Assembly: GCA_944322825.1 (NCBI GenBank)
Contig: CALUQD010000004.1
Coordinates: 1 to 64,000 of the forward strand
From: Candidatus Avelusimicrobium pullicaecorum
GTDB taxonomy: Bacteria; Elusimicrobiota; Elusimicrobia; Elusimicrobiales; Elusimicrobiaceae
Direction: 5' to 3'
Length of the DNA stretch: 64,000 nucleotides
A model generated the notes under the pieces. The model made no database searches, was not told the DNA's origin, and saw only the letters and a list, made by a program, of their open reading frames with translations. Below are positions 33,349 to 41,921 of this stretch, in pieces. A program made the translations under genes and the position numbers. Every line of letters starts with the position of its first letter. Position 1 is the stretch's first letter.

Positions 33349-33735
33349 TTAATTTTCATCCCGCACGACGGAAATCTCGTGCGTGATTTTGACGTGCCGT
33401 GCCACCAAACAGCGCTTGGCTACTTCTACGAGGGCATTTTCGTATTTTTGCGGGAAATCCGGCGGCACGTGGATGAAAACTTTAATTTTATCTATTACAT
33501 ATTCATTGATGTTCCATTCGGGTTCCAACGTTAGGTAGACGGTTTCGGGCAAGTTGTGCTGCTTTAAAAAGTTCAGCACAAACACGCCGCTGCAGCTGCC
33601 TAGCGAAGCTAAAAACAAATCAATCGGCGTGGGAGCGCTGGAATCCCCGCCGTGTTCTTTGCTTTGGTCGGTTAGAATGTCAAAATTTTTGACGTGAACA
33701 TTTACTTTTTTGTTTCCCGCAAAGGTGATTTTCAT
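33349..33735 (-). CDS. OsmC family protein
   Basis: A 128-aa protein. The two redox cysteines of the OsmC/Ohr superfamily are Cys48 (SLGSCSGVFVLNFL) and Cys109 (VAKRCLVARH). PTPIDLFLASLGSC is the usual motif. Such proteins reduce organic peroxides, or have an unknown role in the YhfA branch, to which this size fits. Monocistronic. Confidence 0.82.
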   Translation of the reverse strand: MKITFAGNKKVNVHVKNFDILTDQSKEHGGDSSAPTPIDLFLASLGSCSGVFVLNFLKQHNLPETVYLTLEPEWNINEYVIDKIKVFIHVPPDFPQKYENALVEVAKRCLVARHVKITHEISVVRDEN

Positions 33736-33915
33736 ACCACGGGCTCCTTGCTAATAAGATAACGGTGTGTAATAAGTATAATCGCCGACGGGAAAAATGT
33801 CAAGCCCCGGCGGAAAAAATATCTTTTTTTGTGGGTCAAAAGACCTGGTTTCATATGGGCCCAATGGCCCTGGCATATTAGGCGGTTATTTTGAACAATA
33901 TAGTAGGGATTTAAT

Positions 33916-34845
33916 ATGAAAAAACTAATTCTTTTCCTTTTACTAGGCAGTGTGTTTTCTCAGGCGGCTCTTGCCCAGTCTATAGGGGGAGCCTTTTTAA
34001 AGCGGGGCGGAAAAATGTTGCGGCCCCTTTCCAACGAGGCCATACAGTCCTTGGTGCGCCGCGGGCACGGCGGTTTGGTGCTGCGCCGCGCACTGGGGGT
34101 GAATGTTCAACACAACTATCCGGCGGCCGCTATCCTAAAGGACGGAGAACTTAACCGCGTGTTGCTGCGCCAAGCCTGGCGCCAGTCGGCTGTTACAAAA
34201 TACCGCTGGGAGGAAAGAAATATCCTGGGGTTGAATACCTGGCTGATGGTATTATCGCACCGCATACGGGAAAAAATTAAAGTAAATCCGGCGGTTTTAA
34301 CCGTACTGGAACAAGAATTGCTGCTTGCCCAGCGGGATGCGGAACAGGAATTTATCAAACGGTTTAAATACTCTCATTTTGCACCTGATTTTCAGCAAAA
34401 TCCGGCCTTTTTGGACCTGCTGGGCGAGTCGGTGGCGCAGCGGTTGGAAACCCACGTGCTGCCTTTGCTTAGCACTCCGGACCGGGTGCGCTTTTTGCAG
34501 GTGCTGATGCGGGGGGTATTTGCCGGGCCGGTGGACTGGCAGGAAGTGCATATTTCGTTTTTGAACCGGGAAATCCGCGAAACGCTAAACAACTGCGCGC
34601 CGCGTATGGAGCAAGTGGAGTGGTATGGCAAAATGAAAAACACGATGCGCGAGTGTGCCCGCCAAACCGCCCACGAAGCCGCCGAATTTAACATCACTTC
34701 CGTGGTGAAACTGCGGGAAATGTTTATTGAAGACCTGCAGGAAATTTCTTCCCGTTTTGATTTTGATGAAAATGTCGCCCGGGAATGGCAGATGCTTATT
34801 TCTTACTTGAAAGAAAAACAACGCACCCGCGCCGGGATAAGCTGA
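33916..34845 (+). CDS. Exported hypothetical protein
   Basis: A 309-aa protein with a signal peptide (MKKLILFLLLGSVFSQAALA|Q). The mature part is helical and rich in Arg, Leu and Glu (for example LRQAWRQSAVTKYRWEERN and NREIRETLNNCAPRMEQ), with three Cys in the last third. I do not recognise a family. The upstream region has a GGGCC-CAAT-GGCCC hairpin (33857-33870). Stand-alone gene. Confidence 0.55.
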   Translation: MKKLILFLLLGSVFSQAALAQSIGGAFLKRGGKMLRPLSNEAIQSLVRRGHGGLVLRRALGVNVQHNYPAAAILKDGELNRVLLRQAWRQSAVTKYRWEERNILGLNTWLMVLSHRIREKIKVNPAVLTVLEQELLLAQRDAEQEFIKRFKYSHFAPDFQQNPAFLDLLGESVAQRLETHVLPLLSTPDRVRFLQVLMRGVFAGPVDWQEVHISFLNREIRETLNNCAPRMEQVEWYGKMKNTMRECARQTAHEAAEFNITSVVKLREMFIEDLQEISSRFDFDENVAREWQMLISYLKEKQRTRAGIS

Positions 34846-34865
34846 GTCTTTTTGGTACAAATCAA

Positions 34866-34899
34866 AATCCTCCGCCTTGTCGGGCGGAGGATTTTTTTG
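34866..34899 (+). terminator. Terminator of the exported hypothetical gene
   Basis: AATCCTCCGCC/GGCGGAGGATT stem followed by TTTTTTG. Confidence 0.85.
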
Positions 34900-34959
34900 T
34901 CGCCTTGCCGATTGTAAAGGAAGCCGCCTTGCCCGCCAAGGGGCGGGGGAAAATAGAAT

Positions 34960-34989
34960 AAAAACCCCGGGCGGAACAGGCCCGGGGGA
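34960..34989 (-). terminator. Terminator of the pit operon
   Basis: CCCCGGGC/GCCCGGGG stem, read on the minus strand into TTTTATTC. A second inverted repeat AAGCCG/CGGCTT lies at the pit stop. Confidence 0.7.
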
Positions 34990-35011
34990 TAATAAAGCCG
35001 TTTTAAACGGC

Positions 35012-36058
35012 TTAAAAGAGCCAAGTTTTCAGCAGGTAGCTGGCGGCTGATATCACCGCCGCGGCGGGAATGGTGATAAACCAAGCCCACACAATGCGGT
35101 TGGCTACCCCCCAGCGCACGCAGGACAAGCGGCGCAGGGAGCCAATCCCTACAATAGCACCGGTGATGGTGTGGGTGGTGCTTACGGGCACGCCCATAAC
35201 CGAGGCAATAAAGAGCGAAATAGCCGAGCCCGATTCGGCGCAGAAGCCGTCCACCGGGCGCAGACGGGTGATTTTTTGGCCCATCGTTTTGACAATTCTC
35301 CATCCGCCCGACAAAGTGCCCAAGGCAATCGCTCCGTGGCACAAAAGCACCACGGAAAGAGGCACAATGAACGTCCCTTGCGCTACGGCGTGCATTTCTT
35401 CGTGGGTAAGCAGAAAATCGCGTATCGGGGCGACTTCGCTCCCAGCCAGGCCGCCCAACAGGAGCATACTGATAATACCCATCGTTTTTTGCGCGTCATT
35501 TCCGCCGTGTCCCAACGAATAGGCCGCCGCCGATAAAAGCTGCCCTTTGCGGAACCAATGGTCCACTTTGTAGGGGTTAAACGGACGGCAAATGTTAAAC
35601 ACGATAATTCCTATAATCGTGCTCAGCAGGAAGCCTAATAACGGAGAGAGAAAAATAAACAAGACCGTTTTCAGAATACCGCCTGCCATCAGCGCGTTTA
35701 CGCCGCCTTTTACAAAGCCGGCGCCAATCAGCCCGCCGATTAGGGCGTGGGACGAGCTGGACGGAAGCCCCCACCACCAGGTGAGGATATTCCACACGCA
35801 AGCGCCCATCAGCGCACCAAATACCAGGTTGGAGTCTACAATATGGATATCCACAATGCCCGCTCCAATGGTTTTGGCCACGCCGGTATGGAACACTAAA
35901 AACGCGACGAAGTTGAAAAACGCCGCCCACGCTACTGCTACTTTAGGCGATAATACCCGCGTGGAAACCACGGTGGCTACCGAGTTGGCTGCGTCGTGAA
36001 ATCCGTTTAAATAATCAAAAAACAACGCTAAAATGATTAAGAATAATATCCAAAGCAT
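35012..36058 (-). CDS. pit: Low-affinity inorganic phosphate transporter (PiT family)
   Basis: A 348-aa polytopic protein. NGFHDAANSVATVVSTR near the N-terminus, SSSSHALIGGLIGA and GHGGNDAQKTMG are the duplicated PiT signatures. It moves phosphate with a cation across the inner membrane. The gene follows a DUF47 gene after 14 bp, the common DUF47-pit pair. Confidence 0.92.
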   Translation of the reverse strand: MLWILFLIILALFFDYLNGFHDAANSVATVVSTRVLSPKVAVAWAAFFNFVAFLVFHTGVAKTIGAGIVDIHIVDSNLVFGALMGACVWNILTWWWGLPSSSSHALIGGLIGAGFVKGGVNALMAGGILKTVLFIFLSPLLGFLLSTIIGIIVFNICRPFNPYKVDHWFRKGQLLSAAAYSLGHGGNDAQKTMGIISMLLLGGLAGSEVAPIRDFLLTHEEMHAVAQGTFIVPLSVVLLCHGAIALGTLSGGWRIVKTMGQKITRLRPVDGFCAESGSAISLFIASVMGVPVSTTHTITGAIVGIGSLRRLSCVRWGVANRIVWAWFITIPAAAVISAASYLLKTWLF

Positions 36059-36072
36059 ATTTGGGCCCCGCC

Positions 36073-36690
36073 TTAGTTGTTCTTAACCAGAATAGATTCC
36101 ACCATATTGGCGGCGTGCTCGCAATTGTCCGTCACTTGTTCGGCCAGCTCATAAAGTTCTTTTTGTTTGATAACCATCAACGGGTCTTTTTCGTTTTCGA
36201 ACAAGGAGGAAATCGCCTCGTCGCGCAGGACATCGCCTTCGTTTTCCAAACGGTTGATTTCTACGCATTGCAGGAGGGTTTCTTTCATGTTTTTATTGCT
36301 GCGAAGCGACGCCAAGGCCTTTTGCAGCGCTTTGGCCGTGGATTCAATGGTGTCGGCCATCTTGCGGCTGAATTCCGTCGGTTTTTGGATTTTGTATAAG
36401 CAGAACCGATTGGTGATTAAATAAATCCCGTCTATAATATCGTCCAAGCGGTTGGCCAGGGCTAAAATATCTTCCCGGTCGAAGGGGGTGATAAATGTTT
36501 CGTTTAAGGTGTTAATAGTGGTGTGGGTCAGTTCATCGCCGTAGTGTTCCAGCTCGTGCATCTCGCGGACGTTTTCGGGCGTAAATTCCCCTTTGTCCAC
36601 GAGTTTTTTGTAAAACTCGGCGGCACGGACGATGTTTTCGGTTTGTTTGTCAAACAAGTCAAAGAATTTTACTTCTTTCGGTAAGAACAT
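36073..36690 (-). CDS. DUF47/PhoU-related phosphate transport regulator
   Basis: A 205-aa helical protein. The order MFLPKEVKFFDLFDKQ, the first PhoU-like bundle (MHELEHYGDELTHTTI) and the second (INRLENEGDVLRDEAI) is typical of the DUF47 family with Glu/Asp-rich metal-binding motifs. It is thought to control the neighbouring Pit transporter. First gene of the two-gene operon. Confidence 0.88.
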   Translation of the reverse strand: MFLPKEVKFFDLFDKQTENIVRAAEFYKKLVDKGEFTPENVREMHELEHYGDELTHTTINTLNETFITPFDREDILALANRLDDIIDGIYLITNRFCLYKIQKPTEFSRKMADTIESTAKALQKALASLRSNKNMKETLLQCVEINRLENEGDVLRDEAISSLFENEKDPLMVIKQKELYELAEQVTDNCEHAANMVESILVKNN

Positions 36691-36793
36691 AGGTTATTAC
36701 TCCATTTAGTATTAATTTTATTTTTCATCTTACTTCTTGCGGGCCCGGCGCGCCGTAGCGGCCGGGAGGGTACGGCATTTACTGCGAAATCGT

Positions 36794-36830
36794 ATTAAAA
36801 ACGCCCGTTTGCAAATGGCAAACGGGCGTA
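36794..36830 (-). terminator. Terminator of ackA
   Basis: A 12-bp perfect stem ACGCCCGTTTGC/GCAAACGGGCGT, read on the minus strand into TTTTAAT. Confidence 0.85.
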
Positions 36831-36838
36831 AACAAAAA

Positions 36839-38203
36839 CTAGTTTTTCAACTCCTGCTTAAGCTGCTCGGGCAAGTTAATAGCGGCTTTTAATAAGAAAG
36901 GACGCTTTTTAACTTCTTCTATAAAGGCTGCATCGCGCAGTTTGTTGCGGTAGTCTTTCTCCTGGAAGATGTAGCGGAACTTGGTATACACGTCGTATGT
37001 CCCGGCCAGGAGGGCCACAATATCTTGCACGCCCACGATTTCTTCGTCCGTGGGAATGACAAAGATTTTTACTTTAGAGTTGTCCGCCGAGATGCAGCAT
37101 TCGGCTTTGTTGGTATCGGCGGCGTTGTTGCGTTCTTCGTCGAGCACAATGCCGAAGTTTTCCAACCCTTTTAAAATCATTTCGCGGATATTGGTCGCGC
37201 GTTCGCCCACGCCGGCGGTGAATACGATGCTGTCCAACCGGCCCAGGGCGGCCATATAGGCGCCGATGTATTTTTTCACGCGGTAGCATTCCACTTCCAG
37301 CGCCAGTTTGCACAGTTCGTCGCCGTTGGCGGCGCCTTTGCGCACGTCGCGCTGGTCGGCAAAGCGGTCGCCGGTGAGGGCATACATACCACTTTTTTTG
37401 TTCAAAATTTTGTACATTTCGTCCGGGCTCATATTCAGCTTTTTCATCATATGGAAGCAGATGGACGGGTCCATATCGCCGGAGCGGGTGCCCATTACAA
37501 GCCCTTCTAACGGGGTGAGGCCCATGCTGGTGTCCAGGCACTGGCCGTTTTTCACGGCCGTCACGCTGGCGCCGGCGCCAATGTGGCAGACGATGGTGTT
37601 TACTTCGTCCACATTTTTGCCCAAAAGCACCGCGGCGCGGCGGGAGGTGTACAAAACGGAAGAACCGTGGAACCCGTAGCGGCGGATTTGATAATCGGTA
37701 TACCATTTGCGCGGCAACGCATACATATAAGAAGAAGCCGGCATGGTTTGGTGGAAAGCGGTGTCCATTACGCACACATGGGTGACGTTCGGTAGCAGCG
37801 CGCGGGCAGCTTCAATGCCCATAATATGGGCGGGGTTGTGCAGGGGGGCCAAGTCGGAAATATTTTTGAGTTCTTCCACGACTTTATCGTCCACGATAAC
37901 AGATTTGGCAAATTTCCCGCCGTGCACGATGCGGTGGCCTACGGCGCTTATGACGTTGATGTTTTCAATGACGCCGTGTTCCTTGTCGGTCAAGGTTTCA
38001 ATCACCAAGTTGATGGCGTCTTTATGGTCTTTGCAATTGCGTTTTAGTTCAAAGGTGGGGTACCCGTTGCGGTCCTGCGAAATGAAGGACCCTTCAATGC
38101 CGATGCGTTCCACCGCGCCGGCGCAGAGGCTTTTCTTCTGGTCCCAGTCGTATACGCTGTATTTGACCGAAGAACTGCCGCAGTTTAAAAATAATATAAT
38201 CAT
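36839..38203 (-). CDS. ackA: Acetate kinase with C-terminal extension
   Basis: A 454-aa protein, about 50 longer than the usual 400. All motifs are in place: NCGSSSVKY, GHRIVHGG, GFHGSSVLYTSR, HIGAGASVTAV, GTRSGDMDP and FTAGVGERA. It makes ATP and acetate from acetyl phosphate. The normal family end comes shortly after EEIVGVQDI; the extra tail (from about residue 405) is Lys/Arg-rich and helical. No pta is adjacent. AAAGGA precedes the start at 7-8 nt. Confidence 0.92.
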   Translation of the reverse strand: MIILFLNCGSSSVKYSVYDWDQKKSLCAGAVERIGIEGSFISQDRNGYPTFELKRNCKDHKDAINLVIETLTDKEHGVIENINVISAVGHRIVHGGKFAKSVIVDDKVVEELKNISDLAPLHNPAHIMGIEAARALLPNVTHVCVMDTAFHQTMPASSYMYALPRKWYTDYQIRRYGFHGSSVLYTSRRAAVLLGKNVDEVNTIVCHIGAGASVTAVKNGQCLDTSMGLTPLEGLVMGTRSGDMDPSICFHMMKKLNMSPDEMYKILNKKSGMYALTGDRFADQRDVRKGAANGDELCKLALEVECYRVKKYIGAYMAALGRLDSIVFTAGVGERATNIREMILKGLENFGIVLDEERNNAADTNKAECCISADNSKVKIFVIPTDEEIVGVQDIVALLAGTYDVYTKFRYIFQEKDYRNKLRDAAFIEEVKKRPFLLKAAINLPEQLKQELKN

Positions 38204-38361
38204 ATGGATAAATTCCTTTTTGCTCCCAGGCGGGAGCGGAAAATTTGCGGAGGAAAACCCTCCCTCATTATTATTGTAGCAAAAAGCCAGCCAGGCGTGA
38301 ACCGGATTTTTGGGCTTGCGCGTTTGACGGCAGTTTGTTAGTATGGCTATAAGGAGATTTT

Positions 38362-39582
38362 ATGCGTAAATGGCACCTTGTATGGATTAGTTTTATGTTA
38401 TGCGCCGCCGTAACGGCGGGCGCGGCGGGGATTTCGCGCCCCGGCCAGATTGACGATGTGGCCGGCATTCCCGGCAAGCGCGGGTATTCCGGCGACGGCG
38501 GAGATGCGCTGAAAGCCCGCCTGGGCAGCCCAATGGGCATTGCCGTAGACAGCCGCGGCAATTTGTATTTTTCCGATACCGCCAACCACCGCGTGCGCCG
38601 CATAGACGCCCGCACCGGTGAGGTGGAAACTTTCGCCGGCACCGGCAAGCGCGGTTTTGACAACGACGGCGGCAACGCCGATATGGCGGCTTTAAACGGC
38701 CCCACAGGCCTGGCGTTTGATACGCTGGGCAACCTGTATATTGCCGACACGGGCAACCACCGCATCCGTATGGTAACGCCCAAAGGCTATATGTACACGG
38801 TGGCGGGGGACGGCCGCCGGGATTATAACGGCAACGGCCTGCGCCCGGTATCGTCTAGTTTAAATAATCCGACGGGGGTAGCCGTCAGCCCGCAGGGGGA
38901 ACTTTATATCGCCGATACCGGCAACCATTTAATCCGCAAGATTGACCGCCACAGCGGTTTTTTGGTCAATGTGGTCGGCACGGGGGACCCGGGCAACAGC
39001 GGCGATTGGGAATTGGCGATGAACGCGGAACTGAATAAACCCTCGGCCATCGTGTTTGACAATAAAGGCAATTTATTTATTGCCGATACGGGCAACCACC
39101 AAGTGCGTTGGGTGGAGCCGAGAAAGCGCTTTATTTTTACGATTGCGGGCACCGGCAAGCGCGGTTTTTCCGGCGACGGGGACCGCAAATGCACCGACAG
39201 CGCGTTTAGCAACCCCACCGGCTTAGCGGTGGATAAGCGCGGGCGGCTGTATATTTCCGATACGGACAACCAGCGTATCCGCCGCCTGACGGTGGAAAGC
39301 CAAATGGACAGCAAGGTGGTGACGGTGGTCGGCAGCGGCGAACGCGGCTATAACGGCGACGGAATGGACGCGTGGGACGTGAAGCTGGCCTATCCGGGTG
39401 CGATGGTGATTACGCGGTTTGACCAGTTGTTCTTTGTGGATACGGGCAATAACGTCATCCGCCGCGTGTCGGGCATATCGCTGGTGGAGCCGCCCGTCAA
39501 ATACACGGGTTATGGCAAAGCGCCGGCCAAACAGCCCGATGAGCGGAATTTTATCCAAGTATTGTTTGGCGGAAAGAAGTAA
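38362..39582 (+). CDS. Exported NHL-repeat protein
   Basis: A 406-aa protein with a signal peptide (MRKWHLVWISFMLCAAVTAG). Six repeats follow the NHL pattern, each with a variant of GLAVDxxGNLYIADTGNHRIR, spaced about 55-60 residues, so a six-bladed beta-propeller is expected. Gly/Asp loops (GTGKRGFSGDGD and similar) link the blades. Such propellers bind proteins or glycans, and no catalytic residues are evident. Single gene with AAGGAG before the ATG. Confidence 0.82.
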   Translation: MRKWHLVWISFMLCAAVTAGAAGISRPGQIDDVAGIPGKRGYSGDGGDALKARLGSPMGIAVDSRGNLYFSDTANHRVRRIDARTGEVETFAGTGKRGFDNDGGNADMAALNGPTGLAFDTLGNLYIADTGNHRIRMVTPKGYMYTVAGDGRRDYNGNGLRPVSSSLNNPTGVAVSPQGELYIADTGNHLIRKIDRHSGFLVNVVGTGDPGNSGDWELAMNAELNKPSAIVFDNKGNLFIADTGNHQVRWVEPRKRFIFTIAGTGKRGFSGDGDRKCTDSAFSNPTGLAVDKRGRLYISDTDNQRIRRLTVESQMDSKVVTVVGSGERGYNGDGMDAWDVKLAYPGAMVITRFDQLFFVDTGNNVIRRVSGISLVEPPVKYTGYGKAPAKQPDERNFIQVLFGGKK

Positions 39583-39604
39583 GGTTTGGCAAACAGATTG
39601 GGAT

Positions 39605-39638
39605 AGCGCCCTTGCCGGATTGGCAGGGGCGCTTTTTT
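39605..39638 (+). terminator. Terminator of the NHL gene
   Basis: AGCGCCCTTGCC/GGCAGGGGCGCT stem (one wobble) followed by TTTTT. Confidence 0.8.
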
Positions 39639-39885
39639 GGGTATTTTTGGGGGCGCCAAAAAGTACCCCAAAATGCCCGCGAGCCGAAAGGCTGTGTTGG
39701 CCGCGAGCGGCCGCGCGGGAACCGTGTGGCCCCACTAATCGTGTCAGCGGGCCTAGAGAAGGGAGGCCAGGCTCTGGCCCGGCTCGCCTTTTGCGCGAGT
39801 ATCCTCAACTAGTTGTTCCCTAATTGCGTAAGCACCGTATTTTGCAAAACCCTGTCCGAGGCAGAGTGCCTGCCCCCGGCAAGGG

Positions 39886-39915
39886 GGTACTTTTTCTGGC
39901 AGCAGAAAAAGTACC
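39886..39915. repeat. Small hairpin of the type B repeat
   Basis: GGTACTTTTTCTG pairs perfectly with CAGAAAAAGTACC. In array 1 the outer bases of the same hairpin are GCCC/GGGC, so pairing is kept although bases changed. Confidence 0.7.
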
Positions 39916-39949
39916 AAAAAGACTGCGCCCCAGGGAGCCACAAAAATCA

Positions 39950-40024
39950 CTTTCAAACGGGAAATTTTATAACTCGCGCGGGTATCCCGCGCTCAAACAA
40001 TAAAATTTCTAATCCGTTTGAAAG
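39950..40024. repeat. Large hairpin of the type B repeat, copy 1 in array 2
   Basis: CTTTCAAACGG/CCGTTTGAAAG, GAAATTTTAT/ATAAAATTTC and GCGCGGG-TAT-CCCGCGC are all perfect stems, nested within 75 nt. Confidence 0.75.
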
Positions 40025-40390
40025 GCTTTTTGTAGACGGCTCTAAAGGGGCGGTTCAACGGCAACAACAACAGCCACGACTACGACAACGACAAAGGCCA
40101 TGACACAAGCGGAAACAACTTTCCTTTTGAAACGGCGCGGCCGCGCGGGAACCGTGTGGCTCCACTAGTCGTGTCAGCGGGCCTAGAGAAGGGAGGCCAG
40201 CCTCTGGCCCGGCTCGCCTTTTGCGCGAGTATCCTCAACTAGTTGTTCCCTAATTGCGTAAGCACCGTATTAGGCAACCCCTGTCCGAGGCAGAACGCTT
40301 GCCCCCGGCAAGGGGGTACTTTTTCTGGCAGCAGAAAAAGTACCAAAGAAGGGAGGCCAGGCTCTGGCCCCCAGGGAGCCACAAAAATCA

Positions 40391-40465
40391 CTTTCAAACG
40401 GGAAATTTTATAACTCGCGCGGGTATCCCGCGCTCAAACAATAAAATTTCTAATCCGTTTGAAAG
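40391..40465. repeat. Large hairpin of the type B repeat, copy 2 in array 2
   Basis: Sequence and pairing are identical to the copy at 39950-40024. Confidence 0.75.
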
Positions 40466-40843
40466 GCTTTTTGTAGACGGCTCTAAAGGGGCGGTTCAAC
40501 GGCAACAACAACAGCCACGACTACGACAACGACAACGGCCATGACACAAGCGGAAACAACTTTCCTTTTGAAACGGCGCGACAGCGCGGGAACCGTGTGG
40601 CCCCACTAATCGTGTCAGCGGGCCTAGAGAAGGGAGGCCAGGCTCTGGCCCGGCTCGCCTTTTGCGCGAGTATCCTCAACTAGTTGTTCCCTAATTGCGT
40701 AAGCACCGTATTTTGCAAAACCCTGTCCGAGGCAGAGCTCCGCGGCCTGGAAGGCTGTTGCGCAAGAGCGCGACAGTGCGGAAACAGTGTGGCTCAACCA
40801 GTCGTGTTAGCGGGCAAAGGAAAGGGAGCCCAGGCTCTGGGCC

Positions 40844-40871
40844 TTGATTTGTTTTTTTTTTTTGATAAATT
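40844..40871 (+). promoter_or_regulatory. Promoter-like element with T12 spacer
   Basis: TTGATT (40844-40849) and TAAATT (40866-40871) are 16 bp apart, and the spacer contains 12 T residues (40852-40863). It matches the element at 24981-25008. The -10 ends 6 nt before the first pilin ATG. Confidence 0.5.
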
Positions 40872-40877
40872 TTGGCT

Positions 40878-41387
40878 ATGAACAAAATTTATCAAAAAAC
40901 ATTCCCGGCAATGAAAAACGCCGGATTTACGCTAATAGAGCTATTAGTAGTGGTTTTAATCATTGGTATCTTGGCGGCGGTAGCGCTGCCGCAATATCAA
41001 GTGGCGGTAGCCAAAAGCCGCACGGCCGAAGCCATAACCATTTTAAAAGCCATTACGGACGCGCAGGAAGTTTATTATATGGCTAACGGAACCTATACCA
41101 ACGATTTGGCCGATTTGGATATTGCCGTGGAAGATACCAAAGCGTGGCGTTTTATGTGTTGGAGCAACCGCACCTGTGGGGCTTTCGCTAAAGTTCAAAA
41201 TATCCCTTCTGCTCTGGAATTTCATATGATAAATACGCCAGCTGGGTCCAATGCTACTTATAGCGGAAAGCATTGGTGCCGCGCCCATAAAACCAATACG
41301 ATAGGCATACAGATTTGTAAAACATATGGTCAGCTGGATACTACGGTTGGCTCCGCTTCAGATACCTCATATTATTTAATGAACTGA
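40878..41387 (+). CDS. Type IV pilin-like protein
   Basis: A 169-aa protein with leader [16 protein letters not shown] followed by [16 protein letters not shown], cleavage after Gly16. An internal ATG at 40911 would give a shorter leader (MKNAG); neither has a clear ribosome site, and the upstream -10 6 nt before 40878 favours the longer one as leaderless. The first 40 mature residues are almost those of the 25087 gene. The C-terminal domain with four Cys (CWSNRTC and others) differs. It follows repeat array 2 and the T12 promoter. Confidence 0.85.
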   Translation: MNKIYQKTFPAMKNAGFTLIELLVVVLIIGILAAVALPQYQVAVAKSRTAEAITILKAITDAQEVYYMANGTYTNDLADLDIAVEDTKAWRFMCWSNRTCGAFAKVQNIPSALEFHMINTPAGSNATYSGKHWCRAHKTNTIGIQICKTYGQLDTTVGSASDTSYYLMN

Positions 41388-41401
41388 TTTTTGGCATATA
41401 A

Positions 41402-41436
41402 AAACGCCCCGGGGCGGTTGCTCCGGGGTGTTTTTA
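41402..41436. terminator. Terminator between convergent genes
   Basis: ACGCCCCGG/CCGGGGTGT stem followed by TTTTTATA; the upstream A-run makes it usable on the minus strand. Confidence 0.8.
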
Positions 41437-41446
41437 TATAGTTAAA

Positions 41447-41884
41447 TTATTCCGCTTTCAGTTTTTCCGCCGCCGCGGTGACGGCCTTTTTCAGCCGTTC
41501 GGCGGATTTTTCAAACGCGCGGCCCGAAAGGGAAATGGGGTCCTCCAAATCTTCTTCGCGGCCGAAGGCGTAGTCGTTTAGCAGCCACATTTTGTCCAAA
41601 TACTGGGCGCATCGGTCGGAAATTTTGTCCAGGTGCGCCTGCTCCATAAAAAAAATTACGTCGGCTTTTTCCAAATCTTCTTTCGTCAGCTGGGTGGACG
41701 TGTGCGGGGGGACAGCAATCCCGTTTTTTTGCAAAAAATCCGTCACCTTGGCGGGCACGCGGTAGGAAGCGTCCGCATACAGCCCGCGGGAAAATACTGT
41801 ATCGTCGGGCAACAGCGGGCGCAATAATTCTTCTGCCATAAAGCTGCGGCAGATGTTGGCGTGACAAATAAATAAGATATTCAT
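41447..41884 (-). CDS. Low-molecular-weight protein tyrosine phosphatase (Wzb-like)
   Basis: A 145-aa protein. The P-loop CHANICRS (Cys7 to Arg13, CX5R) sits at the N-terminus and a DPISLSG loop supplies the general acid near residue 115. Such enzymes dephosphorylate BY-kinases; the Wzc-like kinase lies 2.4 kb away in the polysaccharide locus, so a Wzb role is likely. It is transcribed away from that locus, only 37 bp from the divergent ligase-like gene, and the -10 TATAGT ends 7 nt before the ATG. Confidence 0.85.
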   Translation of the reverse strand: MNILFICHANICRSFMAEELLRPLLPDDTVFSRGLYADASYRVPAKVTDFLQKNGIAVPPHTSTQLTKEDLEKADVIFFMEQAHLDKISDRCAQYLDKMWLLNDYAFGREEDLEDPISLSGRAFEKSAERLKKAVTAAAEKLKAE

Positions 41885-41891
41885 CTATATC

Positions 41892-41913
41892 ACTATACCA
41901 AATTTTATACAAT
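41892..41913. promoter_or_regulatory. Overlapping divergent -10 boxes
   Basis: On the minus strand TGG-TATAGT (-10 at 41897-41892) serves the phosphatase, and on the plus strand TACAAT (41908-41913) serves the ligase-like gene. Both are 7-8 nt from their ATGs. The two promoters share a 37-bp gap, so the polymerases should exclude each other. Confidence 0.5.
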
Positions 41914-41921
41914 ACTCTATT

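Larger units (their letters stand above)
39640..40843. repeat. Structured repeat array 2, upstream of a pilin-like gene
   Basis: About 1.2 kb without a gene. Type A and type B units alternate, and the A-B block is duplicated: ACCGTGTGGC recurs at 39721, 40151 and 40592 (430 and 441 bp apart) with almost identical sequence. The last A unit ends in the T12 promoter of the following pilin-like gene, as in array 1. Reading frames here repeat with the DNA and look non-coding. Confidence 0.82.

Noticed and set aside
39640-40843. Protein-coding ORFs of 60-96 codons in the repeat arrays
   Set aside because: They recur only because the DNA repeats, start at different points of the units, have no ribosome sites and show no recognisable protein features.
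39640-40843. Insertion sequence or transposon
   Set aside because: No transposase or integrase frame, and no terminal inverted repeats with target duplications were seen around the units.
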